A DNA stretch of 64,000 bases from Protonemura montana (taxonomy: Eukaryota > Arthropoda > Insecta > Plecoptera > Nemouridae), in the NCBI GenBank assembly GCA_947568835.1, contig OX387609.1, forward strand, positions 16,203,208 to 16,267,207, written 5' to 3'. Position numbers and translations under genes: made by a program. This document shows, piece by piece, positions 57,405 to 64,000 of this stretch. Within the stretch, counting starts at the first letter, position 1; each line of letters opens with the position of its first letter. The notes under the pieces are model-generated. The model worked only from the letters and a program-made list of their open reading frames with translations. It had not been told where the DNA came from and made no database searches.

Positions 57405-57920
57405 GTTTAACATTAACGTTCTGTCTCTTCCTAGAACCTACACACTCAACGGTTAAACATTAACGTTCTGTCTCTACCTAGAACCTGCACACTCAACGGT
57501 TTAACATTAACGTTCTGTCTCTACCTAGAATCTGCACACTCAACGGTTTAACATTAACGTTCTGTCTCTACCTAGAACCTGCACACTCAACGGTTTAACA
57601 TTAACGTTCTGTCTCTACCTAGAACCTGCACACTCAACGGTTTAACATTAACGTTCTGTCTCTATCTAGAACCTGCACACTCAACGGTTTAACATTAACG
57701 TTCTGTCTCTACCTAGAACCTGCACACTCAACGGTTTAACATTAACGTTCTGTCTACCTAGAACCTGCACACTCAACGGTTTAACATTAACGTTCTGTCT
57801 CTACCTAGAACCTGCACACTCAACGGTTTAACATTAACGTTCTGTCTCTACCTAGAACCTGCACACTCAACGGTTTAACATTAACGTTCTGTCTCTATCT
57901 AGAACCTACACTCAACGTTT
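57363..57920. repeat. 47 bp array grown from a MITE end
   Basis: About 11 units of TTTAACATTAACGTTCTGTC followed by TCTACCTAGAACCTGCACAC. The unit is the last 40 or so bases of the adjacent foldback MITE plus a short junction. Confidence 0.95.
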
Positions 57921-58606
57921 AAATCAACAAACACCATCAGAAAAGAGATCAGCAGTCAATTGTTTGGTCAGTGTTGTTCCAATAGCAAATGCATGAAAAG
58001 CTTGATGAAGTTGCTAACCTACAAAACTGTTTAGTCATTAAAATACAGAGAAAAGGCGCGAGGGATTACGAACTTGAATGAAGCTAGATTTCTTGAGTCG
58101 AGTCAGAGTTTTGGAACGAACTCGCTGTCAAAGAAACCAAACACAGGCCGCGAATCACAGAAACAATTGTCGTGAAACTGACATTTCAATCTGTGCTACG
58201 GTGGGCTAATTGAACTCCCAGGCCACGCGCACACGCAGACGAAGCGTAGTTATTTTGGGATCCCATCGTGCCGGTCGAGGTTTGAGGTTGAGTAAATACC
58301 ATCGCGTTTTTAAGACGTGCTTTCAAGCGCTTAAGTACTAACTATTAACTATGCAGGAGGAAGCTTAAAACAAGCGACTCGCGTAAAGGCATATCACCAA
58401 AGTTGGGTAAAACCACACGCTTTGACTGTGAATAACCACGTTGCTAAGACGCGGCTTCTTGCAGCCTGGCTCGAAGACATGTTGAAGACATGACATGACA
58501 TATGCCTATCCCAATTGGTGAAAGATTGCTTTCAGGTCAACGGGGTTTGTCTGAGGTTTTTGTTGCGTTGGAAATGTGGAGCGCAGTTGTTTGTGGTCAT
58601 AAACAG
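57921..58606. other. Unassigned spacer
   Basis: No gene recognised. Confidence 0.3.
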
Positions 58607-59006
58607 TCGTTAATTTGTAACTAAAAAGTTGGGTTCGCTCTCAATTGAATTCCGGTGCTGTTCTAGATCGTGTGTTTTCTTGGAGGCTTGTTGTGCCAAA
58701 AGGTGAAAAACATTGAAACAATTTCTATACTCTCGCTATGCTTTGTCGGCGCTGCCTGACAAAGGCTAGCGTTGCCGGAGCTTAGCTAAGCTTAGCCTTG
58801 CTATCGCTTTGCGTTGTCATAATTATGAGCTTGTGTATTTGGCATTTATTTTTCAGAATGATAAGTTTCTGTGAATATATCTACGTTCTGCTGAATAACA
58901 TTTCCAATTTAAATGTAGAGCAGACCAAACATTTCCCGGAATGAGTGATCGACGCACACTATTGCAAGAAAAGATGCGTGAGCGTACGCACAAAATAACA
59001 ACTGCG
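58607..59006 (+). repeat. Dispersed repeat, copy 2
   Basis: Near-identical to 2024-2460. It lacks the hAT-like MITE that borders copy 1 and about 45 internal bases. Confidence 0.8.
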
Positions 59007-59836
59007 TTATAAAATATCGCGAGGTTAAGAACAGAAAAATACATCAATGTTAAGAAATTAATTCTATTGAAATTAAAAATACACAAATTAGAACCGTCAT
59101 TTAAAACGGGAATGAAAACGATTACAAGTGCTTTATTTCAGTAAAGGTCTACACATGTTTGCCAGGATATGTCAAGCACTTTAGTCTCAGGGAAAATGTA
59201 GTCTGGTGTTTATAAACGTGGTCAAGGCGGGAAGTGCTTTGATGCTCTCTTTTTGAGGTCCTTTTTAGAACCACAAGCAAATCTTAACAAAGAAAGTCCG
59301 AAACTCAACACAATTACCTAAAAATGCATCATACTTGGAGCCAGAATTTGGTCGGTAAGGCAAACAAAAAAGTACACAAAAGCAAACCTGTCACTTTTTT
59401 GGATCAATTTTAAAAGCGCTATGTCATCGAAGTTTCCAAATACATGTGTGGGTCTCTTCCCTCTCACACGAGGCTTGTAGCTATGATCGATGGGCATATA
59501 GAATGTCACAGGCACGTTTTACCAGTTAAAACTTAGACCTTTCATAAAAGCTGCAAGTCTGGACGCTGTTGACACCCAGTGCTATCTTAAGCCCAGGATA
59601 TCAACCTCGTAAAAAAACCGATGCGCAGATGTTGACGCATTTTGACAGCTCCAGAAAGCAATTTTAACCGCCCACACCCCGTTCTGACGTCTAGCTGTCA
59701 AATCACAGCTGTGAACCGTCTTGCAGTTCGGCATGACGTCACCAGGCGACCAATTTATAGCCTGTAATAAACGAGACTCGCGATGGCGGATACATTTTTA
59801 GTGTCGTTCATTTTGAAGGGTCATAAAGTAGGGGAC
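59007..59836. other. Spacer with possible promoter
   Basis: TGACGTCA near 59733 and an ATG in strong context at 59783 (MADTFLVSFILKGHK) lie directly before a 68 bp array. The frame runs into the array, so I do not call a gene. Confidence 0.25.
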
Positions 59837-60720
59837 CAAGCGGTGGCCGGTCCTTGGTGCTGTTGGACAGGAGCAGCCAACACAGTGTGTCAAAGTGACA
59901 AGGCTAAGCGGTGGCCAGTCCTTGGTGCTGTTGGACAGGAGCAGCCAACACAGTGTGTCAAAGTGACAAGGCTATGCGGTGGCCGGTCCTTGGTGCTGTT
60001 GGACAGGAGCAGCCAACACAGTGTGTCGAAGTGACAAGGCTATGCGGTGGCCGGTCCTTGGTGCTGTTGGACAGGAGCAGCCAACACAGTGTGTCAAAGT
60101 GACAAGGCTAAGCAGTGGCTGGTCCTTGGTGCTGTTGGACAGGAGCAGCCAACACAGTGTGTCAAAGTGACAAGGCTAAGCGGTGGCCGGTCCTTGGTGC
60201 TGTTGGACAGGAGCAGCCAACACAGTGTGTCAAAGTGACAAGGCTAAGCAGTGGTCGGTCCTTGGTACTGTTGGACAGGAGCAGCCAACACAGTGTGTCA
60301 AAGTGACAAGGCTAAGCGGTGGCCGGTCCTTGGTGCTGTTGTACAGGAGCAGCCAACACAGTGTGTCAAAGTGACAAGGCTAAGCGGTGGCCGGTCCTTG
60401 GTGCTGTTGTACAGGAGCAGTCAACACAGTGTGTCAAAGTGACAAGGCTAAGCGGTGGCCGGTCCTGGGTGCTGTTGGACAGGAGCAGTCAACACAGTGT
60501 GTCAAAGTGACAAGGCTAAGCGGTGGCCGGTCCTTGGTGCTGTTGGACAGAGGCAGCCAACACAGTGTGTCAAAGTGAAGAGGCTATGCGGTGGCCGGTC
60601 CTTGGTGCTGTTGGACAGGAGCAGCCAACACAGTGTGTCAAAGTGAAGAGGCTATGCGGTGGCCGGTCCTTGGTGCTGTTGGCCAGGAGCAGGTTGCGTG
60701 CCGGCACCGGGTTCATTATG
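59837..60720 (+). repeat. 68 bp minisatellite (plus) with SINE tail junction
   Basis: About 12.6 units of the 68 bp repeat. The last unit passes into CAGGTTGCGTGCCGGCACCG and GGTTCATTATGG, the SINE tail sequence seen at 18950. Confidence 0.93.
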
Positions 60721-61720
60721 GCCCCCTCAGACACGCTAGTGTCATCATCAGTCTTTTATTCACTGAGAGCTTATAATAGACCAGTGACAAAAGGACAGAG
60801 CTCGACTAAACTGTGTCCTACGAGTGACGTGTATTGTGCTGGTGGCTTCGTGTCGTCATCGCACGTAAAGGGATGGTAATAATTAATGTCGGGGGACGGC
60901 GGAGTTCAAAGCACGTCGAGTGAAATACTGATGACGTCACGCAATCAAGCTTGCCGTGTGCAAATATCGATTAGATCGTGTTGGTCGGTCGCAGTGAAGG
61001 ACCAAGCAAATTCCATTCAAAGTTTGTTAAGTGTCCGTCAGCATTTAACGAAGACTTGTCAAACCATTGCTAGGTTACCTTGAAAAGCTGGCGGACAAAG
61101 ATTGATCAGGATCAAGATATCAGGATCACAGCAGCTGATCAGGATCACAGCTTCCCAAGAGAGCGCTAACTAGCGTCTAGATTTCTAAGTTTATTGCCTA
61201 AACAAAGCCACCTTGAACCACTGCTTAGCGGCTCAGTTCTGCTGTCAACTCTGCATCGGAATTCATGGGATTCCATGATGGGATTCCATGATGGGATTCC
61301 ATGTGGCTTATATTAAGCCCACACAGCACGTCGAGTCCAAGAAGGACTCCTCTCGATATCAAAGATGCAGATTTCCAAGAATTCCGAGCTGAGATTCCAC
61401 AGCCTTGCTCGTCGAAAACAGCGAACCAAACAGAGCGTGCTGGAAACGGAATTGTTGCTTTTAGAAGGCTGTGCGTTTGCACTTCTAAAACTCGACGTCC
61501 TTGAGTCAAAATGAATCAAATTAATTCTATCCCGGGGGGCCGGGATCAAACTTTCCTCCACTTGACGCCTGCCCCTCCCTTCCCTTGCCTCCCCCCCCCC
61601 CCCCCCCCCCACCAAAACCCACCATCCATCATGGGGCCCCGTGTGGCGCATTAAATCCTGTCTGTCCGCCGGACTCTGCAGAGAACGTTTAAGATCCACA
61701 AATAATTAACACAGCAACAA
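60721..61720. other. Spacer with C tract
   Basis: GATGGGATTCCAT triplication at 61263-61302, ATCAGGATCACAGC duplication near 61120 and a C run at 61590-61610. No gene recognised. Confidence 0.4.
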
Positions 61721-63185
61721 ACGCAAGCATCTTTAAACTTGGTTATCATGTGGGACTGAACACAATCAACACAACATGCATAGCACACAAGGATCTTAAA
61801 ACTTGATTATCATATGGGACTGCACACAATCAACACAACGTGCATAGCACACAAGGATCTTAAAACTTGGTTATCATATGGGACTGCACACAATCAACAC
61901 AACGTGCATAGCACACAAGGATCTTAAAACTTGGTTATCATATGGGACTGCACACAATCAACACAACGTGCATAGCACACAAGGATCTTAAAACTTGGTT
62001 ATCATATGGGACTGCACACAATCAACACAACGTGCTTAGCACACAAGGATCTTAAAACTTGGTTATCATATGGGACTGCACACAATCAACACAACGTGCA
62101 TAGCACACAAGGATCTTAAAACTTGGTTATCATATGGGACTGCACACAATCAACACAATGTGCATAGCACACTAGGATCTTGAAACTTGGTTATCATATG
62201 GGACTGCACACAATCAACACAACGTGCATAGCACACAAGGATCTTAAAACTTGGTTATCATATGGGACTGCACACAATCAATACAACATGCATAGCACAC
62301 AAGGATCTTAAAACTTGGTTATCATATGGGACTGCACACAATCAACACAACATGCATAGCACACAAGGATCTTAAAACTTGGTTATCATATGGGACTGCA
62401 CACAATCAACACAACGTGCATAGCACACAAGGATCTTAAAACTTGGTTATCATATGGGACTGCACACAATCAACACAACGTGCATAGCACACAAGGATCT
62501 TAAAACTTGGTTATCATATGGGACTGCACACAATCAACACAACGTGCATAGCACACAAGGATCTTAAAACTTGGTTATCATATGGGACTGCACACAATCA
62601 ACACAACGTGCATAGCACACAAGGATCTTAAAACTTGGTTATCATGTGGGACTGCACACAATCAACACAACGTGCATAGCACACAAGGATCTTAAAACTT
62701 GGTTATCATATGGGACTGCACACAATCAACACAACGTGCATAGCACACAAGGATCTTAAAACTTGGTTATCATATGGGACTGCACACAATCAACACAACG
62801 TGCATAGCACACAAGGATCTTAAAACTTGGTTATCATATGGGACTGCACACAATCAACACAACGTGCATAGCACACAAGGATCTTAAAACTTGGTTATCA
62901 TATGGGACTGCACACAATCAACACAACGTGCATAGCACACAAGTATCTTAAAACTTGGTTATCATATGGGACTGCACACAATCAACACAACGTGCATAGC
63001 ACACAAGGATCTTAAAACTTGGTTATCATATGGAACTGCACACAATCAACACAACGTGCATAGCACACAAGGATCTTAAAACTTGGTTATCATATGGGAC
63101 TGCATACAATCAGCACAACGTGCATAGCACACAAGGATCTTAAAACTTGGTTATCATATGGGACTGCACACAATCAACACAAAGT
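61721..63185. repeat. 64 bp minisatellite
   Basis: About 22.8 units of AAGGATCTTAAAACTTGGTT, ATCATATGGGACTGCACACA and ATCAACACAACGTGCATAGC. Very uniform; the left-most unit is the most diverged. Confidence 0.97.
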
Positions 63186-63729
63186 GGGACGTGGTTAAGT
63201 CCTGTGTTTTTTTATTGATTGTCCCTTTAGTTGGTCAAGAATCATCGCTTCTTCGCTGCTACTTTATGGAGTTCGTCATCTTATACTTATAAGCGACAGT
63301 CGGCCTTGCAAACGCTTAGTTTTCGTCTTGACCGGAGCTCGCTAAGAACTGAGTCCTGTCAGATAGGAGGGACTTCGAAGTTGACTATCAAAGCGACCAG
63401 GCATTCTGTGGCTAGGTCCCGGGTTGCGGCCACTCAACACTTGGTGCCGTGGTTTAGGCTCCCTATGTCGACCGCAAGATCTACTCGAGTCGGGCGAAAT
63501 AATGACGTCACGTGACGAGGGTTGGTGAAGGCTGGTGGGGGGAGGGGGGGGGGGGGGAGAATGCACAGATTGACCCACTTAGGGTGAGTCAATAATAGGA
63601 TGACGGGAACCCTTCAATCCGTTGGCTACCACCCCCCTCAACGTCAACCCCTTGCTGCCAAGGACGCTCTGCGAGGATAATGCTTGCATTCTGTTGGCCG
63701 CATCGTCTAAAAGGAATGCGAGGGTGAAT
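63186..63729. other. Spacer with G tract
   Basis: TGACGTCACGTGACG near 63503 and a G run at 63537-63557. No convincing gene. Confidence 0.3.
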
Positions 63730-64000
63730 TCGGTGCCGAAACACAGACTGATCCTCTGTCCCAAAGATACCAGAAAGACCATAACCTCTTTTCCGAAGGA
63801 TGGTACAACGCGAACAACAGGATTCCTCCACAAAACGTTGAATAGCATATAAAACCTAAGTGTTGCTTAACTTTCATCCCTCTAACCTCTCTCCCCAACA
63901 GAACTGGTCATGTGTATGATGGTCACCCATCCAATACCTGATCCAGCGCAGTGTTGCTTAACTTTCATCCCTCCAACCTCTCTCCCAAACAGAACTGGTC
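63730..64000 (-). mobile_element. 5S-derived SINE, cut by the window edge
   Basis: Minus-strand copy: diverged tail (TTCCGAAGGATGGTACAACG, ACAGGATTCCTCCACAAA) from 63730, then 5S-core units from 63860 running off the right edge. Confidence 0.85.

Noticed and set aside
59783-60034. Gene starting MADTFLVSFILKGHK
   Set aside because: The start context is good, but the frame runs directly into the 68 bp array and no splice donor supports an exon.

Overview
The window looks like a repeat-saturated, largely non-coding piece of an invertebrate animal genome. It shows spliced small exons with GT-AG borders, Pol III-derived SINEs with target-site duplications, hAT, Harbinger and foldback DNA transposons, and a LINE reverse transcriptase fragment. 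I cannot name the phylum. A short (AACCT)n tract at 10.4 kb matches the TTAGG telomere motif typical of arthropods, but a SINE in this window carries similar sequence, so it is weak evidence. I see no operons, no bacterial genes, and no LTR or virus-like element.

The only host gene I can name lies at the left edge on the minus strand. Two exons (3717-3881 and 1026-1263) join in phase 0 to encode part of a PfkB/ribokinase-family sugar kinase, most like the pseudouridine kinase half of the eukaryotic pseudouridine-metabolising proteins. Its 2.45 kb intron holds a hAT-like MITE, a dispersed repeat, a tRNA-derived SINE and a GTACAA minisatellite. Several other segments bounded by splice signals (8231-8289, 17136-17224, 54705-54743 and 55762-55823 on plus; 17443-17513, 32392-32448 and 44104-44145 on minus) are listed as low-confidence candidate exons.

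By my boundary estimates about 28 kb of the 64 kb is tandem repeat, in about 30 arrays with units from 5 to 114 bp. The largest is a 5 kb array of a 56 bp unit (21.1-26.1 kb), followed by a 27 bp array that reverses direction at 53.17 kb (51.4-53.65 kb). Nearly all long reading frames in the window are by-products of these arrays.

The unifying theme is that many arrays grew out of mobile elements. A 5S-rRNA-derived SINE is present in at least seven copies. Its best copy (18136-19114) has an exact 11 bp target duplication inside a LINE. Different parts of it expand in different copies: a 92 bp unit containing the 5S-like head, a 91 bp unit joining the 5S core to a linker, a 15 bp unit within the linker, a 39 bp unit in the tail, and a 68 bp unit resembling a tail domain. 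A tRNA-derived element expands its 5' half into 52 bp arrays at six sites while keeping at most one B box, at the 3' end. A foldback MITE (five or more copies) has its terminus expanded into a 47 bp array at 57.4 kb. The 5S and tRNA arrays therefore carry many copies of Pol III promoter parts. I regard this SINE-seeded array growth as the most interesting feature of the window.
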